This document shows, piece by piece, positions 1 to 7,659 of a stretch of DNA of 64,000 nucleotides. The notes under the pieces were generated by a model that worked only from the letters and a program-made list of their open reading frames with translations, did no database searches and was not told the origin of the DNA. A program made the position numbers and the translations under genes. The stretch is from Gaiellasilicea sp963829845 (GTDB lineage Bacteria; Actinomycetota; Thermoleophilia; Gaiellales; Gaiellaceae). Where the stretch lies: positions 62,001 to 126,000 of the forward strand of contig CAWHKD010000030.1 of the NCBI GenBank assembly GCA_963829845.1, written 5' to 3'. The stretch's first letter is position 1; each line of letters begins with the position of its first letter.

Positions 1-2
1 AG

Positions 3-131
3 ACGCCCTGGCGCTACCGGTTCGACGCGGTCGTGAGCGGCCACCCGCTCGACCCGGTGGTCTGCGAGACGCTTGCCGAGGTCCGCGGCCAGGCTCAGCG
101 CTTCACGGTCTTCGGCTCCTACCCGGCGTGA
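3..131 (+). CDS. pheA: Prephenate dehydratase, C-terminal end (partial)
   Basis: Only the last 42 codons are inside the window; the gene begins upstream. The tail reads WRYRFDAVVSGHPLDPVV and ends VFGSYPA. This matches the end of the ACT regulatory domain of prephenate dehydratase, whose family usually ends in a conserved L-G-S-Y-P. The enzyme converts prephenate to phenylpyruvate in phenylalanine synthesis, and the ACT domain binds phenylalanine for feedback control. The stop TGA overlaps the GTG start of the next gene (GTGA), so the two are probably translationally coupled. The catalytic domain cannot be seen, so the call rests on the ACT tail only. Confidence 0.7.
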   Translation, partial: TPWRYRFDAVVSGHPLDPVVCETLAEVRGQAQRFTVFGSYPA

Positions 132-430
132 GGGAGCTCTCGGAGAAGCTGGGAGCGAAGCCGGGTGCACACGTCGTCGTCTACTTCACGACCAGCCGCG
201 CCGAGCTGGAGCGGCGCTTCGAGACGCTGAAGGCAACGCTCGACCCGGCCGACGGGCTCTGGATCGCCTGGCCGACGAAGGCGTCGAAGCTCGAGACCGA
301 CCTCGACTTCGACGCGGTGCAGTCGACCGGGCTCGCGCACGGCCTCGTCGACAACAAGAGCTGCGCGATCGACGAGCGGTGGCAGGCGCTGCGGTTCGTC
401 TACCGGCTCGAGGATCGCCCTCAGGCATAG
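128..430 (+). CDS. DUF3052 family protein
   Basis: A 100-residue protein starting at GTG in a GTGA overlap with the pheA stop. It has a Rossmann-like beginning (AHVVVYFTTSRAELERRF), then DGLWIAWPTKASKLETDL and a closing GLVDNKSCAIDERWQALRFV block. The W-I-A-W-P-K and G-L-V-D-K-C-A-D-E-W-G-L-R pattern is typical of the DUF3052 family, which has no established function. It follows pheA on the same strand and converges on the SIS-domain gene, overlapping its end by 10 bp. No signal peptide or membrane segment is visible. Confidence 0.75.
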   Translation: MRELSEKLGAKPGAHVVVYFTTSRAELERRFETLKATLDPADGLWIAWPTKASKLETDLDFDAVQSTGLAHGLVDNKSCAIDERWQALRFVYRLEDRPQA

Positions 431-1266
431 GCGTCGCGCGCCTGCTTCCAGCGCGGGTCGTCCCAGCGAATCAGATCCGGATCGATGCCGCGGGCCTCGG
501 CGAGGTCGAGCGTGAGCAGCTGGAACGGAATGATGTCGACGACCGGATGACGCGTCGGCACGAGGGTCACGTCGCAGCCGAGGAGCTCGAGCGCGGCTGC
601 GGCCTCGGCTGATCGCTCCACCGCCCGGCCCTCCCCCTCGAGCACGAAGCAGCGCACGCTCTCGTCGATCGCGGCGAGGTGTCCGTGCAGCAGCTCCTCG
701 AGTAGGTGCGCCTCGGCGGCGGCGTGGACGCCCTCGCGGAGCTTCAGCGCCGCCTCCTGCGCGGTCGGCCAATCGCGGCCTGCACCCGTGATCACGAACC
801 GGCTGTGCTCCGAGAGGGGCAGGCGCTCCCCGGCCAGCCGCTCGGCGACCGCGTCCGCAAGCCCTGAGACGTCCTCGCCGCGCAGCGCCGCCAGCGTCGC
901 GACGGCGCACGTGTACGAGGCCGTGTGGCAATAGCTCTCTTCGACCTCGGGCGTCGCGATCACGACCTCGCCGCAAAGGGACGCGATCGGCCCCTCCGGC
1001 TTCGCGGTGACGAGCCATTTCGGACCTGCGAATGCGCGTGCGGCTTCGAGCGTCAGCGCCGTCTCGCCCTCGTGACTGACGAGTACGAGGACGTCCGCGT
1101 CGGGCGGCGAGAGCACGGCCTCGAGCGCGTCGACGCCGTTGCCGCTCGTCTGCGCGGCGTGGAAAGAGGTGCCACAGCCGACGACCGCGATACGTCCGTC
1201 CGGCAACCGCGGGCCGTTCGGCACCTGCGCCAGCCACTCGGGCTGCGCCGCGACCGCCTTCCGCAT
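421..1266 (-). CDS. SIS-domain sugar-phosphate isomerase (GlmS isomerase-like)
   Basis: A 281-residue protein with two SIS modules: IAVVGCGTSFHAAQTSGNGV with VLVLVSHEGETALT (first), and RFVITGAGRDWPTAQEAALKL with an E-E-L-L-H-G-H segment (second). This layout matches the isomerase half of GlmS and stand-alone AgaS/GlmS-like proteins. The glutamine amidotransferase domain is absent, so it probably isomerises or deaminates an amino-sugar phosphate and is not a full GlmS. The frame is open upstream to 1398, but MRKAVAAQPEWLAQV is the usual family start. It is divergent from the M16 peptidase with a 40-bp gap. Confidence 0.75.
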   Translation of the reverse strand: MRKAVAAQPEWLAQVPNGPRLPDGRIAVVGCGTSFHAAQTSGNGVDALEAVLSPPDADVLVLVSHEGETALTLEAARAFAGPKWLVTAKPEGPIASLCGEVVIATPEVEESYCHTASYTCAVATLAALRGEDVSGLADAVAERLAGERLPLSEHSRFVITGAGRDWPTAQEAALKLREGVHAAAEAHLLEELLHGHLAAIDESVRCFVLEGEGRAVERSAEAAAALELLGCDVTLVPTRHPVVDIIPFQLLTLDLAEARGIDPDLIRWDDPRWKQARDAYA

Positions 1267-1306
1267 CTTCTCGCCCGCCACGGGTGCCTCTATACCATGG
1301 CCCGCG

Positions 1307-2566
1307 ATGGGGGTCTTCGAGCGCCAGTCGCTGTCGAACGGACTACGCGTACTGACCGCGCCGATGCCGCACGCGCAGTCGGTCTCCTGCTTCGTCATGC
1401 TCGCGGCCGGCTCGCGCTACGAGACGGCGGAGACGAACGGGATCGCGCACTTCGCCGAGCACATGTTCTTCAAGGGGACCGAGCGGCGGCCGACGGCCCG
1501 CGACATCGCCGGCGAGATCGATGCGATCGGGGGCGAGTTCAACGCCTTCACCGGCAAGGAGTACACGGGTTACTACGTCCGCTGCGCCGCCGAGACCCGC
1601 GACACGGCGCTCGACGTCCTCGTCGACATGCTCCGCAACTCGCAGTTCGACGCCGAGGAGATCGAGCGCGAGAAGGGCGTGATCATCGAGGAGATGAACA
1701 TGTACTTCGACACGCCGCGCGACTTCATCGGCGGCGTCTACGAGACGCTCCTCTACGGCGACCAGCCGCTCGGCTGGGACATCATCGGCCGCAAGGAGAC
1801 GGTCCGCGGCGCGACGCAGCAGACCTTCCTCGACTACACGAGCACCTGGTACCGGCCGGATCGGATGGTCGTCGGCGTTGGCGGACGCCTCGGGGACGGG
1901 CTGCACGACCGGCTCGAAGAGCTGCTCGGCGACCTGCACGCGGCGGAGACGGGTGCCGCGGCCCCGTGGCGGCCGAACGAGAACGGCCGAGTCAAGGTGC
2001 ACACGAAGCAGTCGGATCAGGCCCATCTCGTCCTCGGCGTCCGCAGCCGCCCGCTCGTCGATCCCGACCGGTACGTACTGCAACTGCTCGCGACCGTGCT
2101 CGGCGGCGGGATGTCGTCGCGCCTCTTCACCGAGGTGCGTGAGCGCCGCGGGCTCGCGTACTACGTCTTCGGCACCAACCACGCCTACACCGACGCCGGC
2201 TCGCTCTATGCCCAGTCGGGAGTCGACATCAACCGGATCGACGACGCGGTGACGACGATCGTCGAGCAGTTCCGGCTGCTCGCCTCGGAGCCCGTGCCGT
2301 CCGACGAGCTCGAGAAGGCCCGGAACTTCGCCAAGGGCCGCTTCGTGCTCCAGCTCGAGAGCCCGCACGGAACGATCATGTTCGGCCTCCGCCGCGAGGT
2401 GCTCGAGGGGCGCGCCGAGGAGCCGCAGGCCGTGCTCGACGCGCTCGACGCGGTCACGGCCGAGGACGTCCAGCGCGTCGCGCAGGAGATCGTCGAGGAC
2501 GGGCCTTACCTCGCCGTGATCGGTCCGTTCGACGATCCGGCACGGTTCGAAGCGCTCCTCGGCTAG
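1307..2566 (+). CDS. M16 family zinc metallopeptidase
   Basis: A 419-residue protein with the inverted zinc motif H-F-A-E-H (in IAHFAEHMFFKGTERR) and the downstream ligand region EKGVIIEEMNMYFDTP. This is the layout of M16B processing-type peptidases (mitochondrial processing peptidase beta, PqqL and related bacterial enzymes). The C-terminal half carries the SSRLFTEVRERRGLAYYVF block of the family. The frame is open further upstream, but MGVFERQSLSNGLRV is the natural start. TATACC lies 10 nt before it, which suggests a leaderless transcript. No signal peptide is seen, so it is probably cytoplasmic. It converges with the TPR gene, overlapping by a few bases. Confidence 0.88.
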   Translation: MGVFERQSLSNGLRVLTAPMPHAQSVSCFVMLAAGSRYETAETNGIAHFAEHMFFKGTERRPTARDIAGEIDAIGGEFNAFTGKEYTGYYVRCAAETRDTALDVLVDMLRNSQFDAEEIEREKGVIIEEMNMYFDTPRDFIGGVYETLLYGDQPLGWDIIGRKETVRGATQQTFLDYTSTWYRPDRMVVGVGGRLGDGLHDRLEELLGDLHAAETGAAAPWRPNENGRVKVHTKQSDQAHLVLGVRSRPLVDPDRYVLQLLATVLGGGMSSRLFTEVRERRGLAYYVFGTNHAYTDAGSLYAQSGVDINRIDDAVTTIVEQFRLLASEPVPSDELEKARNFAKGRFVLQLESPHGTIMFGLRREVLEGRAEEPQAVLDALDAVTAEDVQRVAQEIVEDGPYLAVIGPFDDPARFEALLG

Positions 2567-3153
2567 TCGCGGCCGAGCGCCTTCCGGGCCTCGGCGACGG
2601 CCTCGCGCGCGTGCTCGATCGCGGCCGGGTTGTCAGGATCCCGCTCGCGAACGGCGAGGGCACGCTCGAAGACGTCGAGCGCCTGCTCGTACTCCTTGGC
2701 GTCGAAGAGCTCCCAGCCGAGGTTGTTCAGCAGCGGCCCCGCCCAGTAGGCCGCGGCCTCGGACCGCTCGGCCAGATCGAGCCCGCGGTTCGTCCACACG
2801 ACGAAGCCTTCGCGCCCCGGCGCGGCGAGCGCGGCCATGTGCGCAGCGTCGCCTGCGAGCCAGTCCTCCCCCGCCTCAACTGCGGCTGCGAACGCGCGCT
2901 CGAAGAGCGGCAGCGCCGCCTCGGGGTCTCCGGACGAGCGGCGCAACCGGCCGCGCTCGAGGTCGACGCGGATGCGGACGCGCGGATCCTTCTCGGCGAC
3001 CGCGTCCAGCAGCCGGTCGCCGGCGTCGTAGTCCTCCCGCAGCCCCTGCACCCGGGCAAGCTGCGTCAGCGCCTCGGCGCGCAGGACCTGAAACCGCGCC
3101 TCGGTCGCATCGAGATCGTCGAAGTCCCAGAGTGATCGAAGCGGATCGGTCAT
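2563..3153 (-). CDS. TPR-repeat protein
   Basis: A 196-residue, mostly helical protein. The C-terminal ~100 residues hold tetratricopeptide-like repeats (LLNNLGWELFDAKEYEQALDVFERALAVRE; earlier GDPEAALPLFERAFAAAVEAG). TPR arrays normally bind partner proteins, and no catalytic motif is present. The start is placed at MTDPLRSLWDFDDLDATE. The frame is open 16 codons further, but those residues are atypical. Its ATG overlaps the stop of the upstream M15 peptidase gene (ATGA), so the two form an operon. A tetratricopeptide scaffold linked to wall hydrolysis is possible but unproven. Confidence 0.75.
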   Translation of the reverse strand: MTDPLRSLWDFDDLDATEARFQVLRAEALTQLARVQGLREDYDAGDRLLDAVAEKDPRVRIRVDLERGRLRRSSGDPEAALPLFERAFAAAVEAGEDWLAGDAAHMAALAAPGREGFVVWTNRGLDLAERSEAAAYWAGPLLNNLGWELFDAKEYEQALDVFERALAVRERDPDNPAAIEHAREAVAEARKALGRD

Positions 3154-3779
3154 CGGCCTGTGGTGGAGAAGTGCTGATAGTCGCCGAAGGAGGCCCCCCA
3201 CTTCCAGCCGGCGGCGGCGAAGGCGCGCACGAGCACGCCGCCGCGTACGGCCATCCCCTGGCGGGAGCGGCTCCGATCGAGGTAGCGGCGGCCGGACGGC
3301 GGGGACACGGTCGAGCCGCGCGCGTACGGGTTCTCGACGGGGTTGACGTCGACCGCTTCGCCGTAGGCGTGCATCGACCAGCGCGAGGTGCCGCCGACGA
3401 AGCGGCAGTTGAAGCCGGACGTGTTGTCGGCGGCCATCGAGGCGTCGTCACTGCCACGGTAGGCCGAGACCGGCCGCAGCCGGCGGATCGGGAACTCCGC
3501 CCGCCAGAGCGTCCGGAAGACGGACACCAGCGCCGGCGCCACACGCTCCGCGATCACGATCCGACCGACGTGCGGCTTGCCGTCGAAGCCCCAGTGCGAG
3601 ACGGCGACCGTGCGCAACTCCGACGGTCCGACCGGACAGCCGGCCCGGTACGAGTGGCGCAGCTCCGCCCAGCGCACCTTCTCGATCGAGCTCGAGAACG
3701 CAGGCGCGCCCGGACGAGCTTGTGTTTCTGAAACACAAAGTCCGAGCAGCGCGGCCAGAACGAGCGCGGCGACCCGCAT
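3150..3779 (-). CDS. Secreted M15-family D-Ala-D-Ala carboxypeptidase-like peptidase
   Basis: A 209-residue protein with an N-terminal signal peptide (MRVAALVLAALLGLC). The M15 zinc motif is S-M-H-A-Y-G-E-A-V-D followed by the C-terminal D-Y-Q-H-F. These are the zinc and catalytic residues of the M15C/CwlK and VanY-like families, which cleave peptide cross-links in peptidoglycan outside the cell. The reading frame just after the signal peptide (CVSETQ) is encoded by a 28-bp palindromic repeat (3716-3743), so the repeat has been incorporated in frame. TACGCT lies 6 nt before the ATG on this strand. The start is 25 bp from the divergent L,D-transpeptidase gene, and the two promoter boxes overlap. 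Confidence 0.82.
   Translation of the reverse strand: MRVAALVLAALLGLCVSETQARPGAPAFSSSIEKVRWAELRHSYRAGCPVGPSELRTVAVSHWGFDGKPHVGRIVIAERVAPALVSVFRTLWRAEFPIRRLRPVSAYRGSDDASMAADNTSGFNCRFVGGTSRWSMHAYGEAVDVNPVENPYARGSTVSPPSGRRYLDRSRSRQGMAVRGGVLVRAFAAAGWKWGASFGDYQHFSTTGR
3716..3743. repeat. 28-bp palindromic repeat, copy 1 (inside the M15 gene)
   Basis: The core TTGTGTTTCTGAAACACAA is a perfect palindrome with 9-bp arms around one base. Flanks GAGC on one side and AAGTCC on the other are shared with the copies at 32565-32592 and 32635-32662. It sits in frame at the signal-peptide/mature junction of the M15 peptidase. Confidence 0.8.
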
Positions 3780-3785
3780 CGGCGC

Positions 3786-3795
3786 AGCGTACTCT
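3786..3795. promoter_or_regulatory. Overlapping divergent leaderless -10 boxes
   Basis: On the plus strand TACTCT (3790-3795) ends 9 nt before the GTG of the L,D-transpeptidase gene. On the minus strand TACGCT (3791 down to 3786) ends 6 nt before the ATG of the M15 gene. There is no Shine-Dalgarno sequence for either gene in the 25-bp gap, so both are best read as leaderless. Confidence 0.55.
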
Positions 3796-3804
3796 TCGCA
3801 AATC

Positions 3805-4467
3805 GTGCTCGGCGCCCTCCTCGCCTCGACTCTCGCGCTCGCGTGCCCGCCGAACCTCGCCAACTCGACGGACGTGCCCGCCTCGGCGCGGCAGCTCGTC
3901 ACCGTCGAGGCCGAGGTCGCGCGCACGACCTACGCAGAGCTGCGCACCTGGCGCCGCGCCGACGGCTGCTGGGTCGCGGCAGCCGGGCCGTACACGGCGC
4001 GCGTCGGCAAGAACGGCCTCTCGGCGAACCGTCGCGAGGGCGACGGCACGACCCCGACCGGCACGTACCGGATCGGCCGCACGATGTATGGCAACGAGGC
4101 GGACCCCGGCGTCCGCTTCCGCTACCGGCGCCTTCGCTGCGGCGACTGGTGGGACGAGGATCCCGCCTCGCCGACGTACAACTCGTTCCAGCACGTCGCC
4201 TGCGGTACGGCGCCGCCGTTCGCCGGCGGCAGCGAGGGGATGTGGCAGCAGCCGCGGCCCTATCCGTACCTCGCGGTGGTCGAGTACAACATGCGCCCGG
4301 TCGTCCCGGGCAAAGGATCCGGGATCTTCCTGCACGCGCAGACCGGCGGGCCGACGATCGGCTGCATCTCGCTTCGGAAGGCCGAGCTGCGGGCCGTGCT
4401 GCGCTGGCTGCGACCCGCCGACGCCCCGATGATCGCGATCGGCACGCGCGCGCAGCTCCGCGGCTGA
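3805..4467 (+). CDS. L,D-transpeptidase-like (YkuD) secreted protein
   Basis: A 220-residue protein starting at GTG with a short hydrophobic signal (VLGALLASTLALAC). The mature part has the YkuD layout: ARVGKNGLSANRREGDGTTP, TGTYRIG, then IFLHAQTGGPTIGCISL near the C-terminus, which holds the catalytic-type Cys and the upstream His. The family motif before the Cys is normally S/T-H-G-C; here it is T-I-G-C, so the His next to Gly is missing. The family cross-links peptidoglycan stems or attaches proteins to them. The protein may be active with a variant site or may be a binding relative. The adjacent M15 peptidase supports a cell-wall role. Confidence 0.75.
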   Translation: MLGALLASTLALACPPNLANSTDVPASARQLVTVEAEVARTTYAELRTWRRADGCWVAAAGPYTARVGKNGLSANRREGDGTTPTGTYRIGRTMYGNEADPGVRFRYRRLRCGDWWDEDPASPTYNSFQHVACGTAPPFAGGSEGMWQQPRPYPYLAVVEYNMRPVVPGKGSGIFLHAQTGGPTIGCISLRKAELRAVLRWLRPADAPMIAIGTRAQLRG

Positions 4468-4470
4468 TCC

Positions 4471-4968
4471 GTGGCCTCCGCCCGGGTCCGGAGTGCCCTT
4501 GGGAGCGGACTGTTCCTCGTCGTAGCGCCTGGTGTCGTCGCCGGCCTCGTCCCGTGGTGGCTCACGGGCTGGCAGGCGGGGTCGACGTGGCCGCCGCTGC
4601 AGGTGCTCGGCGCACTGCTGGTCGCGGCCGGCGCGGTCGTGCTCGTCGACGCCTTCGTCCGCTTCGTCGTCGAGGGAATCGGGACGCCGGCCCCGGTCGC
4701 GCCGACGCAGAGGCTCGTCGTCGGCGGCCTCTACCGCTACGTCCGCAACCCGATGTACCTCGCGGTCGGTGCAACGATCGTCGGTCAGGCCCTCCTGCTC
4801 GGCCGTCCGATCTTGCTGCTCTATGCAGTCGCGTTCGCCGTCGTCGTGTTCGCCTTCGTGCGGGGCTACGAGGAGCCGACCCTCGCGCGGCAGTTCGGTT
4901 CCGAGTACGAGGACTACCGCCGCGCGGTGCCGGGCTGGTGGCCGCGGCTTCGGCCCTGGCGCGGCTAG
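4471..4968 (+). CDS. Isoprenylcysteine/phospholipid methyltransferase family membrane protein
   Basis: A 165-residue integral membrane protein with about four hydrophobic segments (LFLVVAPGVVAGLVPWWL, LQVLGALLVAAGAVVLVDAF, AVGATIVGQALLLG, ILLLYAVAFAVVVFAFV). It carries the conserved motif R-Y-V-R-N-P-M-Y-L and a C-terminal YEEPTLARQFGSEYEDYRRAVPGWWP, as in the ICMT/PEMT methyltransferase fold. These enzymes methylate lipids or prenylated substrates with SAM at the membrane; the substrate here is unknown. It starts at GTG 3 nt after the L,D-transpeptidase stop, so the two are co-transcribed. Confidence 0.82.
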   Translation: MASARVRSALGSGLFLVVAPGVVAGLVPWWLTGWQAGSTWPPLQVLGALLVAAGAVVLVDAFVRFVVEGIGTPAPVAPTQRLVVGGLYRYVRNPMYLAVGATIVGQALLLGRPILLLYAVAFAVVVFAFVRGYEEPTLARQFGSEYEDYRRAVPGWWPRLRPWRG

Positions 4969-5000
4969 CACCCCGTAGCCCGAATCGCTACGTTCCGGAA

Positions 5001-6530
5001 GTGGAAAACGGCGAATTCGCCGAGCTTCAACAGCGACTGCGCGCCCTGTGGCCGTCGGTGACGCTGCGTTCGATCGGCGACGTCGAGCGAACGGTCGTCG
5101 TCGTCCATTCGATCAGCATGGACGTGCCCGACCAGCTGATCCCCGTCTTCCCGGCGTACGAGGAGCGCTTCCTCTGCCTCGTCCTCAGCCTGCTGCGCTC
5201 GCGGAACTCCCGCGTCGTCTACGTGACGTCGCAGCCGATCCTGCCGCGCCTGATCGACTACTACTTCGGTCTCGTTCCCGAGCTCGACACGCCCGACGCC
5301 CGCAGCCGTTTCGCCGTCGTCTCGCTCGTGGACGGCAGCAACCAGCCGCTGACGAAGAAGCTGCTCAGCCGCCCCGGTGCGATCGAGCGGATCCGAGCTC
5401 TCGTCGCCCAGCCTGAGCTCGCCTTCCTGCTTCCCTTCGCAACGTCGCCGGACGAGGTCGAGCTCGCCGTCCGGCTCGGAATCCCGCTCTACGGCGCCGA
5501 CCCGGCGCTCGAATGGCTGGGGACGAAGACGGGAAGCAGGCGCGTGTTCGCCGACGAGGGCGTGCCGCACGCGCGCGGCTTCGACGTCTCGAGCGAGCGC
5601 GACGTCCTGCAGGCGCTGTCCGAGTTGCACAGCCGGACAGCGATCGTGAAGCTCGACCGCGGCGTCAGCGGCCTCGGCAACGCACTCGTCGACGTCCCGC
5701 TCGCGCTCGACGAGGACGCGCTCGGCCCCGCGCTCCTCCTCGAAGACACCGAGGCGTCCGTGCTCGAGTACCTCGCGGCGCTCGCCGGCCAGGGCGGAAT
5801 CGTCGAGGAGAGGATCGAGGGCGAGGACTTCCGCAGCCCGAGCGCGCAGCTGCGGATCAGCCCCTCGGGCCAGGTCGACATCCTCTCCACCCACGACCAG
5901 GTGCTCGGCGGCCCGAACGGCCAGACCTACTTCGGCTGCCGCTTCCCCGCTGATCCGGAGTACGCGCCGCAGGTCGCGGTCGAGGCGCTGAAGGTCGGCC
6001 GCCGGCTCGCGCGGGAAGGCGTGATCGGACGCTGCGCCGTCGACTTCGTCGCAGTCCGCCAGGACGGCGGCTGGGAGCTGTACGCGATCGAGATCAACCT
6101 CCGCTGCGGCGGCACGACGCATCCCTTCATGGCGATCTCGACCCTGACGGACGGAGTCTACGACCCGCTCGCCGGTGAGTTCCGCACCAGGCTCGGCGAC
6201 CTGAAGCACTACGTCGCCACCGACCACCTCGACGCTCCCGGTTACCGAGCGCTGACGCCTGACGATCTGCTCGACGTCGTCGCGGAGCGGTCGCTCGGCT
6301 GGGATGCGGAGCACGAGACGGGGGTCGCCCTGCACATGGTCAGCGCACTCGCCGTCGCGGGCCGGATCGGGCTGACCGCGATCGGCGATACCCCGAACGA
6401 GGCGAGCGCGCTCTACCGAGAGCTGAAGCAGACCCTCGACGGATTGGCGGCCAAGGCCGCGGGGATCGTCACAGCAGATCCGCTGCGAGCAGCACGCGGC
6501 GTCCCAGCCGCTTCGCCTCGGCGTACGTGA
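5001..6530 (+). CDS. ATP-grasp peptide ligase of the PGM1-related family
   Basis: A 509-residue protein. The N-terminal third (VERTVVVVHSISMDVPDQLIPVFPAYEERFLCLVL...VVYVTSQPI) resembles the pre-ATP-grasp domain of PGM1-type ligases. The middle has the ATP-grasp signature (AIVKLDRGVSGLGNALV; later YAIEINLRCGGTTHPFM with the metal-binding E and N). PGM1 ligates amino acids to a peptidyl precursor in pheganomycin synthesis, but many actinobacterial relatives have no known substrate. GTG follows TACGTT by 6 nt, indicating a leaderless start. The 3' end overlaps the convergent beta-lactamase-like gene by 62 bp. Confidence 0.78.
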   Translation: MENGEFAELQQRLRALWPSVTLRSIGDVERTVVVVHSISMDVPDQLIPVFPAYEERFLCLVLSLLRSRNSRVVYVTSQPILPRLIDYYFGLVPELDTPDARSRFAVVSLVDGSNQPLTKKLLSRPGAIERIRALVAQPELAFLLPFATSPDEVELAVRLGIPLYGADPALEWLGTKTGSRRVFADEGVPHARGFDVSSERDVLQALSELHSRTAIVKLDRGVSGLGNALVDVPLALDEDALGPALLLEDTEASVLEYLAALAGQGGIVEERIEGEDFRSPSAQLRISPSGQVDILSTHDQVLGGPNGQTYFGCRFPADPEYAPQVAVEALKVGRRLAREGVIGRCAVDFVAVRQDGGWELYAIEINLRCGGTTHPFMAISTLTDGVYDPLAGEFRTRLGDLKHYVATDHLDAPGYRALTPDDLLDVVAERSLGWDAEHETGVALHMVSALAVAGRIGLTAIGDTPNEASALYRELKQTLDGLAAKAAGIVTADPLRAARGVPAASPRRT

Positions 6531-7552
6531 CGCCGGGCCGATAGAGCTCGACGACGACGATCGTCGCCCTTCCGCGCCGGTGCACGATCGCCGCGGTCGT
6601 GCGGGTGTCGGAGAGCCAGCCGTTCTTCTCGGCGACGGTCGCGCCCGCCAACCAGGGGCGCAGCAGCCCCGCATTGTCGCCGACCGGCTGCGCGGAGGCG
6701 AGGACGCGAAGGGCGGCGACGGCCTGCTGCCGGGTCAGGCCGAGCAGGCCGAGCACGCGGCGGTCACCGTGCGCGCCGGCGTGGAGCCGGTGAAGTGCGC
6801 GACCGAGATCATGGGCGGTCGTCACCCGCGTGTGCGGCCCCGGCGGCCGGTACGCGGTCGTCGCGCGGTACGGCCCGGGGTAGGTGCTCGAGGTCATGCC
6901 GAGCCGCCGCAGGCCGTCCGCGACCGCGCCGTAGCCGAGCTTCGCGAGGATCCGGTTGGCGGCGAGGTTGGACGACCAGAACCCGATCTGGCGGATGTCG
7001 TACCACCAGCGGCTGCGCTCGACCCGTGGCGATGCCCGGAGCCCGGCGACGAGCGCGCCGAGCTTCACCGTCGAGGCGGCCGCGAAGCGCGTCTCCGCCT
7101 CGTGGCCCGCATAGCGGCCCGTCGTCAGGTCGTGCACCCAGACCCCGACGGCGCCGTTCGCGGACGCGGCGGCCTCCGCCAGACGCCGCGCCAGCGTCGG
7201 GTCGGACCGGCGCGGCCCGACGCCTGCAGCCGCCGCCGGCAGCGGGGCCACCGGGCCGAGGCTGCGGAAGCCGTCGTCGCGATCGAGAGCCTCCGCACGC
7301 GCGACCTGCGCGCGGCCGCGGCGAGCAGGTCGGCGCGCAGCGCCGCTCGCCGTTCCGGACCGGGCCGACCGCGACCACCGCCTCGACGAGGTCGCGCCCT
7401 GCGTCGTACCGCGCCTGGGCGCCGTCGGGCGTGTCGGAGTAGACGGCTTGCGCAGCAGGCAGATAGCGCTCCTTCACGGCCTGAAGGCCGCCGTCGCCGC
7501 CCTGGGCGAGAGCGGGAACGAGCAGCGCGAGCACGATCGCGGACCTCAGCAT
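6469..7552 (-). CDS. Class A beta-lactamase-like serine hydrolase, frame-broken
   Basis: The start MLRSAIVLALLVPALAQGG is a signal peptide preceded by TACAAC 6 nt upstream. After about 65 codons the reading frame changes (between roughly 7310 and 7345), and the C-terminal 260 residues run in another frame. That part holds AAASTVKLGALV (the S-x-x-K site), WSSNLAAN (S-x-N position) and AEKNGWLSDTRTTAAIV (the usual K-T-G is K-N-G). The net shift is +1. The family includes beta-lactamases and non-lactamase penicillin-recognising enzymes; altered boxes make true lactamase activity uncertain. A 1-bp sequence insertion or a real pseudogene would both explain the break. Confidence 0.7.
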
Positions 7553-7659
7553 GCCCACGTTGTACCGATGGGCTTGACTTCTCGTTGGACAACACCTGAT
7601 ACTCGCCGCACAGGGACGGGTCTTGGGGTCGCCTGCGTCCCTCCGGAAAGGGAGGGCAA

